From contig JABHYP010000435.1 of the NCBI GenBank assembly GCA_018656855.1, forward strand, positions 1-5,949: a DNA stretch of 5,949 nt, written 5' to 3'. The notes under the pieces are model-generated. The model saw only the letters and a program-made list of their open reading frames with translations, searched no databases and was not told where the DNA came from. The translations under genes and the position numbers were made by a program. Below are positions 5,694 to 5,949 of this stretch, in pieces. Position 1 is the first letter of the stretch. The number at the start of each line of letters is the position of its first letter. This stretch comes from Candidatus Latescibacterota bacterium. GTDB taxonomy: Bacteria; Latescibacterota; Latescibacteria; Latescibacterales; Latescibacteraceae.

Positions 5694-5949
5694 ATGAGCC
5701 AGTTAAAAGGAAGTAAGACAGAAAAGAATATACTCACTGCATTTACAGGCGAGTCGCAGGCCAGAAACCGTTACACCTTCTTTGCCAGCCATGCGAAAAA
5801 GGAAGGTTTTGTCCAGATTTCTAAAATTTTCACAGAAACTGCCGACCAGGAAAAAGAGCATGCAAAGCGGCTTTTCAAGCTTCTTGAAGGCGGAGAGGTT
5901 GAGATCACTGCTTCTTTCCCGGCGGGAGTCATAGGCACCACTCTTGAAA
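5694..5949 (+). CDS. rbr: Rubrerythrin, N-terminal part (cut by the right edge)
   Basis: The first 85 codons of a rubrerythrin are visible. Rubrerythrin is a cytoplasmic diiron protein that reduces hydrogen peroxide to water in anaerobes, with electrons passed through a C-terminal rubredoxin-like iron site that lies beyond this window. The N-terminus (LKGSKTEKNILTAFTGESQARNRY) is strongly typical. Three diiron-site ligands, E20, E53 and H56 (in ETADQEKEHAKR), fall at the numbering of the Desulfovibrio enzyme. The block EGGEVEITASFPAGVIGTT is also conserved. A full AGGAGG ribosome site (5681-5686) lies 7 bp before the ATG, far stronger than that of perR, which suggests higher protein output from the shared message. 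It starts 34 bp after the perR stop with no terminator between, so the two are very likely co-transcribed under the upstream operator. Whether the rubredoxin domain is present cannot be seen. Confidence 0.95.
   Translation, partial: MSQLKGSKTEKNILTAFTGESQARNRYTFFASHAKKEGFVQISKIFTETADQEKEHAKRLFKLLEGGEVEITASFPAGVIGTTLE

Overview
This is a bacterial chromosomal window with six protein genes and no RNA gene, CRISPR array or insertion sequence that I can see. Five genes lie on the minus strand and are read right to left: corA, alr, ogt, ecfT and a DUF4380-type lipoprotein that runs off the left edge. A sixth and seventh coding region form a plus-strand pair at the right end: a Fur-family regulator of the PerR type, then the start of rubrerythrin, cut by the right edge. 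That makes seven coding regions in total, two of them partial.

The host is probably a diderm or other lipoprotein-making bacterium that lives anaerobically or in low oxygen. This rests on the PerR-rubrerythrin pair, which is typical of anaerobes that remove peroxide without catalase, and on a lipobox-bearing exported protein. The sequence does not let me name a phylum. Coding regions have moderate GC, and the intergenic stretches are AT-rich with recognisable sigma-70-like promoters and Shine-Dalgarno sites.

Right part (4977-5949): corA and perR are divergent across a 215-bp AT-rich intergenic region. The perR promoter (TTGACA, 17 bp, TTTATT) is overlapped by a near-perfect 27-bp palindrome with the 7-1-7 architecture of Fur/PerR operators. 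PerR keeps every expected metal ligand, so the simplest reading is an autoregulated peroxide sensor controlling itself and rubrerythrin, 34 bp downstream. The opposite promoter (TTGACC, 17 bp, TATAAC) drives corA with a very short leader.

Middle part (2359-4976): corA, alr and ogt are packed tightly. There is 1 bp between corA and alr, and a 59-bp overlap between alr and ogt. They look like one transcription unit combining divalent-metal transport, D-alanine supply for the cell wall and repair of O6-alkylguanine; no shared pathway is evident.

Left part (1-2358): after a 122-bp gap comes a lone ECF transporter T component with no ATPase or substrate-binding partner in view. After a 280-bp gap comes the DUF4380-like lipoprotein, with its own promoter candidate.

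Most of this is ordinary. The best-supported points of interest are the PerR operator, the altered second coupling signature in EcfT, the corA start choice, the alr/ogt overlap and the uncharacterised lipoprotein. I found no evidence of a wholly new system.
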